NCBI RefSeq assembly: GCF_024707525.1
Contig: NZ_CP062231.1
Coordinates: forward strand, 1,178,001 to 1,242,000
Direction of reading: 5' to 3'
Source: Rhizobium sp. TH2
GTDB lineage: Bacteria; Pseudomonadota; Alphaproteobacteria; Rhizobiales; Rhizobiaceae
DNA: 64,000 nucleotides
A program made the position numbers and the translations under genes. Within the stretch, counting starts at the first letter, position 1. Each line of letters begins with the position of its first letter. The notes under the pieces are model-generated. The model had not been told where the DNA came from, did not search any database, and saw only the letters and a program-made list of their open reading frames with translations. Shown here in pieces: positions 29,555-38,640 of the stretch.

Positions 29555-30259
29555 TCAGGGGACCAAAGTTGCTCCCTGCCAGATGGCTTCATATGCGGCC
29601 ACTTTCAGGCTCGCGGTTTCCGGGTCGGCTCGAATGACCGAAGCATGAGACCGAACCGCCAGCCCATTCAAAGACTGGCTGAGAACGAAGACTTCTTTCT
29701 GGTCCAAGATGAACAGTCTGTCGTGCAGTTGACGCGGAAGTGACTCGCGGGCCTCTACAGGCCGTTTCGCGCCGAACTGTGCCGAAAAACGAACCACAGC
29801 CGGCACGAATGAGGGCTTTACCGTATGCACATCGGTTAACAGTTCGATCTTCACACCCTCCCGCGCGAGGACAGCAAAATCTGTAAGCACCTTGTCGTCC
29901 ATGTAAGGGTCAACAATCCTCACGGTGGTGGCCGCCGTGGACAATACCTTGCTTACTGCGTTAAGCGCGTCGAGAGGGCTTGCTGCCGCAATAAATGCGC
30001 CTCGAACAGGTGCCGGCGCCTTCATCTCTGCTACGGCGATTAGTTTGTAGAGAATCGAATTGGTCTGCGTGACCAAAGAATAGTTCTCAGCGACGTGCGC
30101 CGTTGCCATGATGACCTCAATTCTGGCGGCATCGACATTTGAAATGAATTTGACTGCCGCGTAAACGCGACCCATCCATTGCAATACAGAGGCCGGTTCC
30201 CAATCCGGCTGATCTTGGAGAAGATTCCCGAGTAAGGCATATTGCTCGCCAGCGTCCAT
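29555..30259 (-). CDS. PLD-like domain protein
   Basis: A 234-residue protein. The C-terminal half resembles phospholipase-D-like folds: VRIVDPYMDDKVLTDFAVLA, EGVKIELLTDVH, and LHDRLFILDQKEVFVLSQSL, where HxxLFILD occupies the place of the catalytic HKD. The Lys of HKD is replaced, so classic catalysis is doubtful. The N-terminal half is helical. Such domains occur in phage-defence and phage-exclusion proteins; a defence role is only a suggestion. The start at 30259 follows GGAGGATCAA. Confidence 0.6.
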   Translation of the reverse strand: MDAGEQYALLGNLLQDQPDWEPASVLQWMGRVYAAVKFISNVDAARIEVIMATAHVAENYSLVTQTNSILYKLIAVAEMKAPAPVRGAFIAAASPLDALNAVSKVLSTAATTVRIVDPYMDDKVLTDFAVLAREGVKIELLTDVHTVKPSFVPAVVRFSAQFGAKRPVEARESLPRQLHDRLFILDQKEVFVLSQSLNGLAVRSHASVIRADPETASLKVAAYEAIWQGATLVP

Positions 30260-30306
30260 TTGATCCTCCGTCCTAATCCGTATCGTTGCACCGTGTGATC
30301 GCAGTG

Positions 30307-30498
30307 TCAAATCTCGCAACCGGACGAATCGCCTTGGCACGACACCGGCCAGACGTTTCCGATCTCGCCCACGGCGATGATGATCTGTGTGCGGAGATCG
30401 TCAGGCGCGGCCTGGTCGAAATTCCTGGCGATATGCTCGAGGCGGTCGAGCATGTGGTGATAGTTGTCGTCCGGGCGGTAGGTCGGCTGGATGTCCAT
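30307..30498 (-). CDS. Small hypothetical protein (63 aa)
   Basis: A 63-residue, mostly helical acidic protein (DDNYHHMLDRLEHIARNFDQ) preceded by AAGGGA at a suitable distance from ATG 30498. It lies 47 bases upstream of the PLD-like gene on the same strand and may share its transcript. No family recognised. Confidence 0.45.
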   Translation of the reverse strand: MDIQPTYRPDDNYHHMLDRLEHIARNFDQAAPDDLRTQIIIAVGEIGNVWPVSCQGDSSGCEI

Positions 30499-30743
30499 GA
30501 TGTTCCCTTGAGGTCAGTTTGCGGCTGAAGAGTCGCACGTCGGGAATCGTGATGTCAATCAGAAAAACTACCCAAGTAATTGATTTTACGTGATAAATAA
30601 GCGCTTACTTACTTCGCTTCAGGACACATCCCCGCACCGGATGACCGGCCGGTGCGGGTTCGCTGCGAGGCGACGGCCAGGAAGGACGAGTTTCTGGCCG
30701 GTGATTTCATTATAGCAAGATGGCGGTCGGATGCAGACGATTG

Positions 30744-31304
30744 TCAAAACGATCCGTAGCCCGGCAGTTGCTCCATAGTGGCCTGGTCCAAGGTCGTCTG
30801 CTCTTGACCCTTGCGGGTCGCCGCGCGCTCACCCTGCCTTACGATAAGCCCGCACTTGATCTGGTCTTCGGTCCAGCCCTTTTCCTGCCTTCGCTTGATC
30901 CACCCGTTGTCGGACCGCTTGTCGGCCTTCCGCCGCTCCTTCTGCTCGAGGGTCCAGCCGGTGAGCTTTTCGTTCGGCGTGGCCCGCACGGTGCGACGTG
31001 ATGCATTATATTCTTCCTTGCCGGGACCGGCGCGCCATTCGTCTATGCCGTGGCGCTTGCGCCAGATATCCTCCAGGCCGCGCTTGCCCTCGATCTCAAA
31101 ACGCTCTTGCGCCTTCTCGATTTGGCGCTCGACAACGGCGAGAACCTGCGGGTTAATGGGTTCACATTCGATTAGCCGATCACGCTTGGCCTGGAGCGCC
31201 CTCAATTCGGTGAAGCGGCGGTCGTAGGCGGTCATCTTCACAGGTTCACGGATGATGATGCACATGTCGTCATCGTTCAATGCCTGTTGACAATCTTCGT
31301 CCAT
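30744..31304 (-). CDS. Hypothetical highly charged protein
   Basis: A 186-residue protein very rich in Arg, Lys, Glu and Gln, with a coiled-coil-prone centre (RRFTELRALQAKRDRLIECE; VERQIEKAQERFEIEGKRGL) and a basic C-terminal half (KERRKADKRSDNGWIKRRQE). Nucleic-acid binding is plausible but not shown. ATG 31304 is preferred; the frame extends to a TTG at 31325. No family recognised. Confidence 0.5.
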   Translation of the reverse strand: MDEDCQQALNDDDMCIIIREPVKMTAYDRRFTELRALQAKRDRLIECEPINPQVLAVVERQIEKAQERFEIEGKRGLEDIWRKRHGIDEWRAGPGKEEYNASRRTVRATPNEKLTGWTLEQKERRKADKRSDNGWIKRRQEKGWTEDQIKCGLIVRQGERAATRKGQEQTTLDQATMEQLPGYGSF

Positions 31305-31384
31305 TTTGCTACTTTCGGTTATCAATGTTTAGCGGCATTGCTCCAGAAGGCTCGACGTATGCACACCGTCGGGCCTTCATCTAT

Positions 31385-31816
31385 TCAGGCCGCTGCCCTT
31401 TCGATGAGGTCGGCGAAGTCGCGTGCGAGATCGCCGGAGAAGCTGTTATCCTTCCCAGGAAACGGAACCATGATCTTGTATCCGGTGCCGCGCCGGATCA
31501 CCGCATAGTCACTCCCCTTGTTCAGGCCGATCGTGGTGGGCTGATTGCCATCTACGACGCCACGGATCGTCTGAGCAAAAGACACCGCTGCTTCCTTGGG
31601 GAAGGTGCGGGCCTCGCCGTTATCGATCGCGACCTTCACGCCATCCTTCACCTTCTCGACAAGGATGCCAGGAATAGTGTCGGGGATCGTGCCGGCGGCA
31701 ATCTCCTTGCGGATCAAGTGTGCGACGGTGTCGGCGACGGACAAGCCGAGCTTGTCGCCAATGGCTTTCAACTGGTCGAGGCGGCGGGGCGGAAGCTTCA
31801 AGTTAGTCGGGTTCAT
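31385..31816 (-). CDS. Possible ribbon-helix-helix DNA-binding protein
   Basis: A 143-residue protein. The first ~45 residues (LKLPPRRLDQLKAIGDKLGL, then SVADTVAHLIRKEIAAG) have the strand-helix-turn-helix pattern of CopG/Arc-type proteins. The rest is a beta-rich domain of unknown type. A consensus-like promoter with an overlapping palindrome lies just upstream, suggesting autoregulation. It is the only likely transcription factor in the element, so it is a candidate to bind the nearby repeat array. Confidence 0.55.
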   Translation of the reverse strand: MNPTNLKLPPRRLDQLKAIGDKLGLSVADTVAHLIRKEIAAGTIPDTIPGILVEKVKDGVKVAIDNGEARTFPKEAAVSFAQTIRGVVDGNQPTTIGLNKGSDYAVIRRGTGYKIMVPFPGKDNSFSGDLARDFADLIERAAA

Positions 31817-31840
31817 GGTATCTCCTATTGCGATGATTAG

Positions 31841-31868
31841 GAATACCAGTATTCTAGTAATATGTCAA
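31841..31868 (-). promoter_or_regulatory. Promoter with overlapping palindrome
   Basis: On the minus strand a perfect -35 TTGACA (31868-31863) is followed, 16 bases on, by TATTCC. The palindrome GAATAC-CA-GTATTC (31842-31855) covers the -10 region, positioned for repression. The start codon of the RHH-like gene is ~25 bases further on. Confidence 0.5.
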
Positions 31869-31888
31869 TGGAGGCTTACGCTTAGTTT

Positions 31889-32085
31889 CGTGAACTTTTG
31901 CACGTAACGCCATGCCGGGACGTTGATAGAAGCCGAACCAATTTTCATGAACTTTCGCACGTTACGCGAACACCCTCCCGGGAGCGTGAACTTTTGCACG
32001 TATTATCTATTATCTTTATCATAGAAATGTATTTTGTATTACTACATCTTATAAGAGAGTAGAAAGTAACGTGCAAAAGTTCACG
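31889..32085. repeat. Iteron-like array: four copies of CGTGAACTTTTGCACG
   Basis: Three direct copies start at 31889, 31946 (one-base variants CATG and TTTCG) and 31985; a fourth is inverted at 32066-32085. Each is itself a dyad, CGTG-N8-CACG, and copies 1, 2 and 4 continue as GTAAC or GTTAC. Copies 3 and 4 face each other across a 60-base AT-rich tract (32001-32060). The layout resembles iterons with an unwinding region, or multi-site operators. The 480-base stretch 31817-32296 holds no credible gene. Confidence 0.7.
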
Positions 32086-32296
32086 TTCCCGGCATGGGAG
32101 AGAACCAACTATCCCGTTCACTACCGGCATGGTCCGGCCGGCCGCTCCGCGCCCGTGCCAGACATAGCCCCGGTGAATTGGGAGTCGTGCCGCTGAATCC
32201 ACATAGAGAGTCACTGAGCGTCTTCCTGGCCGGCATGATGAAAGATGACCGCAAGGTGCATCGAGCGCGCCATGAACCATCCTCGAGTCAAAGGCA

Positions 32297-34992
32297 CTAC
32301 CGGCTGAGCATGTTGCCGGGGCGGCGCTGCTTCATGATCTCAGATACGATGAGGCCGCGCATGGTGCCCTCCATCTCCCGGCGCATTTTCTTTGCCAGGT
32401 CGTCGTTCTGTGCCGGCGTGCCAGCCGAGCCGTTGACCGTGATCGGTGCCGAGATAGAAATCGCCTGGGTCGCATTGTCGCTGCCGGCCTTGAGATCGGG
32501 CCTGCGGACGGCCGGCGCGTTGCCGACATAGCCGCCGGACGCATAACCCTTGAGCGCGCCAGTGTGGAGCGCCTCGAGGTTAGCCGCGCCCAAGCGACGG
32601 GTCGCCACAGCGCTCATGACATACTCGCCACGGTGGACAATGCCGGCCGGCTGGAGCTTGCCGCCGTTTCCGGTGTAGCCGCCTTCACTGAATCCGAGGA
32701 GCGCGCCGAAGATGCCGCTGCCGCCCGCTGCACCGCCGAACAGGCCGGCGAGCGGTCCCTTGCCAAGCAACGCCGCTTGTAAGGCAGCATCGACCAGGCT
32801 GTTCAAGAGGCCCTGAAGTGCGCCCTGGAGAGTCTGGGTGCCGGTGAGCAAGCCCGACAATGAAGACGTGAAGCCTTCCGCGAAGAACTTCTGGGCATTC
32901 TGCAATCCCTCGCTTGAGGCGGCAACGGACTGGTTTTTCGAGTCAAGCTGCTGGGTGAGGCTGATCTTCTCCCGCATCTTCGCGAGTTCGGCGTCTGACA
33001 AGGTAATGCCATTGCGCTTCGCTTCGGCCTGGGCCTGGTAAAGCTGAAGCTCAATCTTCTGCTGTGATGCCGACATGCTCGAGATCGACTGTTCGAACCG
33101 TGCCAGGTCGAGCCCTTCCTGGACGGTGCGGTTCAAACTCGTGCGGGCGGCGTCCTGCTGCTTGGCGAGATCGGTCGCGGCCTTCTGACCGTCGGACGGA
33201 TCGAGCGCCGTGCGGGCGGTCGGCGTGCCGTCGTAAGCGTTGCGGATGGTCGAATCATCAACGCGGCGAAGGCCTTCCCATTCGTTGCGCAGTTCTGCCG
33301 GATTGTTGCCGCGACGACGCAAGAGTGCCCGCGCAAGCTCATCCTGGGTGTTCTGGTCGAACACCTGGTCGCCGGCAAGGCCAAGCTCGCTCATGAGGCC
33401 TTCAAGGGTCCGGCCGGTGATCTGATACTTGCCGAGCGCGGATGATCCCTGGCCGTCACCATAAAGGGCGCGGTTCGCCGGATCGGCGAGCATCTGGCGC
33501 TGAAGGTCGCGGACCTGGCTTAAGGTCATGCTGGTCAGGTTCTGAGCGCCGCCAGTCCAGCGGCCGTTGTCGAGGGTCGCGTTGTAGTCGCCACCGCTTT
33601 CGACCGAGCCAATGAGATCGAGAATATTGTCGTGCTTGCCGAACGTCGCCACGCTCTTCGCGCGGCCGGCGATGTCGGTCGCCTGCATAAGTTCGCCCCA
33701 CGACGTCGCCGAGCGTGCTGCCTTCTGGTAGGCGGTGTCCATAGCGCTCGACTGTGCCAGGGTGTCGAGTTCCGCCTTCAATTCCGGAACCAGGTTCTTC
33801 AGGTCGGTGAGCGCCTTCTTGAAGTTCGCGGCGCTCGCGGTGTTGCTAGCGAGGCTGGTCGAAACCGCCTTCGCGGTCGTGTCGAGATTCTTCAGTGAGG
33901 TGCCGAGCTTGTCGCCTTCGCCAGTGACTTCGCCGATAGCGGCGTCCAGGCCGGCGAGATCGCGGCGCATGTCGGCCAGGGCGGCGTTGCGCTCATCGAT
34001 ACCACGCTGCCCCAGATAGGACGCAACGGGCGTAGCTTCAACGGCTGCGATCTGGTCGGCGAGCGCCAGGCGCTGGGCGGTGAGGTTCTTCAGGCGCTCT
34101 GCCTCGAGACGCTTCCCCATGATTTCCGGCGTCATGCGCTTTTCCATCGCAAGGTCGCCTTCGGTCTTCAGGCCGCGAATGGCTTCAATGACGGACTTGG
34201 CAACGCCGACACCGTCGATCGCCGCGCCCTTCGCCATGATGGTGAAGTTCCGCCACATCGTGGACCATTCGGCGTCTACCTTCTTTGCGGCTGCGATCTG
34301 TTCGTCGCTGAAGGTCGCGGCCTCGCTGCGCAGCGTCTGAATTTCGGTGACGGACAAGCCGAGCAACTTGGAAAGCTGTTCGGCGCCGGTGCCGCCGAAA
34401 AGCTCATCGAGGTTCAAAGCCTGTTCGGCGCTGGAGAGCTTCTGAAGTCGGCCGATCATGTCATCGAGAAAGCGGTTCGGGTCTTTCAACTTTTCGGCGA
34501 CTTCATCGGCGCTGTAGCCCAGGCGCGCGAATGCGTCGGCGGCGCTGCCCTTGCCGGTGAGTGCGAATTCAGCACCACGGATGTTCATTTCCTTGAGCGC
34601 GTCGGTGACGCCGTCGATGCTCATGCCGGTAGCGGTCGCCACATAGGTCCACTGCTGCCAGACGCGGGTCGAGACGGATGCCTTGCGGGCCTCGCGATCG
34701 ACTTCGGCCACACTGTCGGCGATCTCCTTGAGGGCGAGAACCGTCGCGCCGACACCGGCCACGATCGCCCCGCTCTTGGCAAGCCGGCGAACATGCGTTC
34801 GAAGCTGCCGGCGATCTTGTCGCCTGACTTGGCATACGTGTCTTCCATCCGCTTAGCCGACTGGCGGGCACGGTTCTCGAGATCAGTCGAGCCGCGCCTA
34901 TGAGCGGCGTTCGCCTTGATGATACCCTTCTCGAGCTTGTCGATCCGGGCTTCGATATCGACCACCAGGCCGGGCATATTCACGTCATTCAT
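32297..34992 (-). pseudogene. Tail tape measure protein, split by a frameshift
   Basis: The start lies in one frame (34992; MNDVNMPGLVVDIEARIDKL) and continues in another after about 34783 as KSGAIVAGVGATVLALKEIA. Restoring one base after GGCTTG gives a continuous ~898-residue protein. Features fit a tape measure: an N-terminal coiled coil, a long helical body and a hydrophobic Gly-rich C-terminal stretch (LFGGAAGGSGIFGALLGF). An internal lysozyme-like domain has IGSVESGGDYNA and ALGKYQI, matching muralytic domains of tape measures. The downstream part alone (32297-34762, 821 codons) is open. A sequencing indel is as likely as real loss. Confidence 0.75.
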
Positions 34993-35002
34993 TCTTCAGT
35001 CC

Positions 35003-36643
35003 TCAAAAGGTGAAGATCCCGTCATTGTCGGGATCGTTGTAGCTGGAGAGATTGCTTTCGCCGGCGACGGCACGAGATACGGCCATAGCGGCGGCGACTG
35101 CGCCGTCGATCCGGTGCGTCTTCTTGCCCTTGTGCATCCGCACGAGGCCGGTATCGTTTCGACTGGCGACGACGCTATCGAAGTGATGGCGAAGCACCGG
35201 ATGCCCGTCATGGCGGATCATCCGACCGTTGACGGTGCGCTCGAGGTCGCCGATTGCCGGTCCCATGGTGAGCGGTCCCTGGCGCATTTCGATTGCCGGG
35301 ATGCCTTCATCGAATAAGCGCTGCATAGTCATGCGTGCCAGGTGCGGGTCGAAGGCGACTTCCTGCACGTCGAAGCGGGCGCAAAGTTCCCGGATTTGAT
35401 CTTCCACGGCGTGCGGCTCGATCACCGGCCCGTCGATCACCGTTACCAGGTCGTCGTCGCGCCATTGCTCATAGGGAACTTCATCGCGATCGGCGCGGGC
35501 CTTGAGATCGTCGCCAGGCACGAAAAACCAGGGGTGAATCGTAATGCGGCCGTCGTCATGTCGCCAGGCGGCGACAACGGCGGTGAGGTCGCCATTCACC
35601 GACATATCGACGCCGATGTAACAGGGCAGTTCCTCGAGGTCGGCGAGATCGATCGGCACCTGGCCGGCGTCGTAGGTCGCCATGTCGAAGAGCGGGTCGC
35701 GGGAATGGGCCTGCCAGATATTGAGGTTGAACTGCTTGAAGGCGAAGCGATCGGCCGGCCGGTGTTCGGCTTCCTTGGCAGCGGTGCGCAAGGCGTCCAG
35801 GTTCGGGAAGCCATACTTCAGGCCAGGGTTGACGCGGTGCCAAACTTCTTCACTCTGCCAGTCGTCGGTCGCGTCGGCTTCAAAGATGATCGGCAGATAG
35901 GCAGGATTGTCGATCTCACCGCGCGCGACACGACGGGCGTAGTGATACTGGTCAAAGCCGATATTCTCGTTGCCGCGTCCGGCCGTCGTGGCAATGACCA
36001 TGAGCGTGCCACTGGTCTTGACCATGCCGGACTTGAGCGCTTCCCAAAGGTCGCGGCCCTTCCAGACGTGAATCTCATCGACCAGAACGAAGGCCGGCGT
36101 CTTGCCGTGCTGTGCCGCGCCGTCGCTCGAGATCGCCTGTAGCTCGACACCTTCGGCCTTGAAGACAATCTTCTTGGCGCTGTTATGCGCGGTGTAAATC
36201 TTCGTTGCGGCCTCGAGCCGCCTATCCATCCGGACGATGTTCGCGGCTTCCTTGAAGCCGATGCCGGCCTGTTCGCGATCGGATGCGGCGAAGATCACCT
36301 GGCCGGCCGGCACGCGTTCGGGGCCGATCGTGTGCAAGAGGGCGAGCGCCGCGGCGAGACTGGTTTTCCGGTTGCCGCGGGGAATCATCCAAAAGACAGT
36401 TTCGACCACGCGCCGGCCGTCCAGGTGTCGAGGCCCATAAATCCGGCGCACAATCCTTTCCTGCCAGTCGTGAAGCTGGAAAGCGTTCGGGTGCTGATTA
36501 TCGTTTGCGCCCTTCGGTGCGTTGCTGTTGGCGGCCGGATGGCGAAGCCGGCGAAGGAACGTCACCGCGCGCTCGCCATAGCCGAGCGGGTCGTCAATCG
36601 GGCTGTCGTCGTAGACCCAGGAAGGGAAGGTGCTTGCCATCAC
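35003..36643 (-). CDS. terL: Phage terminase large subunit
   Basis: DNA-packaging motor and nuclease, 546 residues, HK97-like. The ATPase has Walker A-like PRGNRKTS (~residue 98), Walker B VLVDEIHVW and coupling motif VIATTAG. The C-terminal nuclease has the acidic residues of IGVDMSVNGD, VAFDPHL and a final HRIDGAVAAAMA. The start overlaps the terS stop by four bases. Eleven bases separate its end from the tape-measure start, unusual because terminase normally precedes the head genes. Confidence 0.9.
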   Translation of the reverse strand: MMASTFPSWVYDDSPIDDPLGYGERAVTFLRRLRHPAANSNAPKGANDNQHPNAFQLHDWQERIVRRIYGPRHLDGRRVVETVFWMIPRGNRKTSLAAALALLHTIGPERVPAGQVIFAASDREQAGIGFKEAANIVRMDRRLEAATKIYTAHNSAKKIVFKAEGVELQAISSDGAAQHGKTPAFVLVDEIHVWKGRDLWEALKSGMVKTSGTLMVIATTAGRGNENIGFDQYHYARRVARGEIDNPAYLPIIFEADATDDWQSEEVWHRVNPGLKYGFPNLDALRTAAKEAEHRPADRFAFKQFNLNIWQAHSRDPLFDMATYDAGQVPIDLADLEELPCYIGVDMSVNGDLTAVVAAWRHDDGRITIHPWFFVPGDDLKARADRDEVPYEQWRDDDLVTVIDGPVIEPHAVEDQIRELCARFDVQEVAFDPHLARMTMQRLFDEGIPAIEMRQGPLTMGPAIGDLERTVNGRMIRHDGHPVLRHHFDSVVASRNDTGLVRMHKGKKTHRIDGAVAAAMAVSRAVAGESNLSSYNDPDNDGIFTF

Positions 36644-37026
36644 TTCACCGCCAGCGGGTTGTCGTCGCCATCATCATCATTCGCGGCGCTGCCGACGCGG
36701 GCGCGCGACACCGGCGACAATCCATATTCGGCCGCAAGCTGGCGAGCGGTCTGCATTGCGCGGTTCTGCATTCCGAACAGCGTCTTCTCCAGGCCGGTGA
36801 GACGGAACTGAGCTTCGATCTCACGGACGCGACCAGTCGCCACGCAATAGTTTTCGACGCCCGTGAGATCGGCCTTGGTGATGATGCGATCGGCGATGAG
36901 GCGCGGCATGATCCGCTTCCATTCGGCACGCGCCTCGAGCGTCATCCATTCCGGCGCGCGGGGTGCCTTGGCAAGCGGGTCTCGATCGGGAGTAAGTGCC
37001 GGCTTGACGCCGCGAAGGTGGGTCAT
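36640..37026 (-). CDS. terS: P27-family phage terminase small subunit
   Basis: A 128-residue DNA-recognition subunit of the packaging machine. The family features are an N-terminal proline-rich stretch, APEWMTLEARAEWKRIMPRL, ADLTGVENYCVATGRVREIE and a C-terminal helix before an acidic tail (NDDDGDD). It overlaps terL and the adaptor gene by four bases each, consistent with tight translational coupling. Confidence 0.85.
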   Translation of the reverse strand: MTHLRGVKPALTPDRDPLAKAPRAPEWMTLEARAEWKRIMPRLIADRIITKADLTGVENYCVATGRVREIEAQFRLTGLEKTLFGMQNRAMQTARQLAAEYGLSPVSRARVGSAANDDDGDDNPLAVK

Positions 37027-37346
37027 TCCGTCAACGTCGCCTTGATCTCGAGGCCGGCGCGGATGCCGAGTTCGGCCAGGCCGACCACGTTGTAGGTGCG
37101 GCCCAGGAAGCGGATGCGATCGGCCGTGGTAAGGCCGCTGAAGTAGCGGGTGCGAAAGGTGATGCCATCGGTCTGGGCTTCACCGTAGCCGGTGCCGGCC
37201 TCATCGGTGACGTGCTGCATCACTTCGGCGCGGACGGTGCCAATGAGCGACCAGGTCGCTACGGGGTAGCCGGCCGCGTTGAGGGTCGTCGCTTCACGAT
37301 CGATGAAGATCACGCGATTGAGCTTGCCAGCGTTCATACGAGCCAC
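37023..37346 (-). CDS. Phage head-tail adaptor (head closure)
   Basis: A 107-residue beta-rich protein of the SPP1 gp16/HK97 head-closure type: LNRVIFIDREATTLNAAGYP, VRAEVMQHVTDE, TFRTRYFSGLTTADRIRFLG and YNVVGLAELG. It closes the portal after packaging and forms the tail docking site. It overlaps the DUF3168 gene by 13 bases and terS by four. Confidence 0.82.
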   Translation of the reverse strand: MARMNAGKLNRVIFIDREATTLNAAGYPVATWSLIGTVRAEVMQHVTDEAGTGYGEAQTDGITFRTRYFSGLTTADRIRFLGRTYNVVGLAELGIRAGLEIKATLTE

Positions 37347-37747
37347 CTCACCAATGCCTCAATTCCGAGCACGCCATGCCCATACGCGGGGTCAGGGTCG
37401 CGCGGGAACGCGCTATGGGTGACGCGGAAATGATCACAATAGCCGCCGTCGATCGTGATCTCACCGTCGAGCGCGGTCGTAACCGCGAAAGCGACCTCCT
37501 TCGCACGCTCTTCGCCTTCGTCCAGGGTCCAGATATGAATATCCATGTAGACCCAGGCGACACGCTGAGCGGTGTAGTCGTGACCGTGCAACGTGGTGCT
37601 GCCGTTGCTCATGATGATGGCGGGCGTCTTGTCCGGCCGAGTGCTGCCGGCGCGGATGTGCGTCACCGGCACGAGCGCAGTCACGGCCGGCGTGTTGATG
37701 AGCCTGGCGCGGATAGCGGTCTGGATTGCGAGCGTCGGTTCGATCAT
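37334..37747 (-). CDS. DUF3168 tail-completion-like protein
   Basis: A 137-residue protein matching DUF3168: PTLAIQTAIRARLINTPAVT, PAIIMSNGSTTLHG, a strand-rich middle and an IHIWTLDEGEERAKEVAFAV helix. Family members sit at the head-tail junction (HK97 gp10/SPP1 gp17 neighbourhood). Coupled by overlap to both neighbours. Confidence 0.8.
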   Translation of the reverse strand: MIEPTLAIQTAIRARLINTPAVTALVPVTHIRAGSTRPDKTPAIIMSNGSTTLHGHDYTAQRVAWVYMDIHIWTLDEGEERAKEVAFAVTTALDGEITIDGGYCDHFRVTHSAFPRDPDPAYGHGVLGIEALVRWLV

Positions 37748-38178
37748 TTGCGGCCTACCTTCTTGATGGCGGCCGTGATGGCGCGGGCGAGCCTGGGCAT
37801 GATTTTGGGTCGAGCGAGCCGCCAGCCGGGAAGCATAAAAGGCTGAGCTTCGGCTTTGGCGCTGCCGAATTCGACCAGGTGTCCATAGCGCACGCCGTCA
37901 TTGCCCACGGTCACGAGAACCTGATTAGGCGCGGCGGTGCGCTTGCCCCCATTCGAGGCATAGGCCGGCGTCGTTTCGCCAGGTCCAGTGACTGCGATAC
38001 TGTCGATGAGCGCGCCGGTGTCACGCGATGCTTCGGCGAGCGCGGCCATATTGCGCGCCACGTCGTCGCCGCTGCGGATCAAAGCGGGGCGAAGTGCGGC
38101 CAGGATTTCAGCCGGGACGGCGTTCAAGCGCATCTCGAGCCGCCTGGACTGCGCAGAAAGAGGCTCATTCGGCGACAT
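37744..38178 (-). CDS. HK97 gp10-like phage protein
   Basis: A 144-residue protein with the HK97-gp10 pattern: LRPALIRSGDDVARNMAALA, a GALIDSIAV strand, GNDGVRYGHLVEFGSAKAEA and the terminal AQPFMLPGWRLARPKIMPRL. These proteins take part in tail completion at the head-tail interface. It overlaps the connector gene by 14 bases. Confidence 0.82.
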   Translation of the reverse strand: MSPNEPLSAQSRRLEMRLNAVPAEILAALRPALIRSGDDVARNMAALAEASRDTGALIDSIAVTGPGETTPAYASNGGKRTAAPNQVLVTVGNDGVRYGHLVEFGSAKAEAQPFMLPGWRLARPKIMPRLARAITAAIKKVGRK

Positions 38179-38503
38179 AACCAGTCACCTCTTCGCGATA
38201 ATTGCGCAGCAAATCGGCCACGCCGTAGGGCAAATCATTGACGCTCGTGCCTATCAGGACCGCTTCACGGCTCGAATAGAAGTGCGCTGCCAGCAAGAGC
38301 ACGGCGTGCTTCACGTCGGACGGCACGGGTGCCAGGTCGGCGAGCGGCTTGCCGAGCATCCCAGCGGCTCGAGCTTCGGCGGCGTCGATGTAGTGCTGAA
38401 GCAGTTCGTCGGTCGCCGTTGCCAAGCCGCCGAGCGCGTCGGCGTCGATCAGTTCGTCGCTGCCGAGGTGCGCCTTGAAGAGTGAAAGGGTGATGGTGCT
38501 CAT
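38165..38503 (-). CDS. Phage head-tail connector (gp6-like)
   Basis: A 112-residue all-helical connector: ITLSLFKAHLGSDELIDADA, HYIDAAEARAAGMLGKPLAD, KHAVLLLAAHFYSSREAVLI and LPYGVADLLRNYRE. This is the HK97 gp6 family that docks under the portal. The start at 38503 follows GAGG; the frame is open 65 codons further upstream without family similarity. It is divergent from the SRA-HNH gene, so it needs its own promoter in 38504-38640. Confidence 0.85.
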   Translation of the reverse strand: MSTITLSLFKAHLGSDELIDADALGGLATATDELLQHYIDAAEARAAGMLGKPLADLAPVPSDVKHAVLLLAAHFYSSREAVLIGTSVNDLPYGVADLLRNYREEVTGYVAE

Positions 38504-38640
38504 TCTAAATCCTCGTGGGAATAAAAACCTATATTCAAGCTCTCTTGTGCGGTCCTTCCCCCGCCGGTCCCCTTGCAAGGCTCGAAGTTCAGAGCTACCC
38601 CCGGTAGTGGAGCGAAGTAACTGTTGAAGGGGGATAGATC

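Noticed and set aside
31889..32085. CRISPR array
   Set aside because: Only four repeats, unequal spacing, one inverted, repeats too short, and no cas genes; better read as iterons or operators.
31945..32280. 111-codon minus-strand frame across the repeat array
   Set aside because: It passes through iteron copies 2-4 and the AT-rich tract, and its composition is not protein-like.
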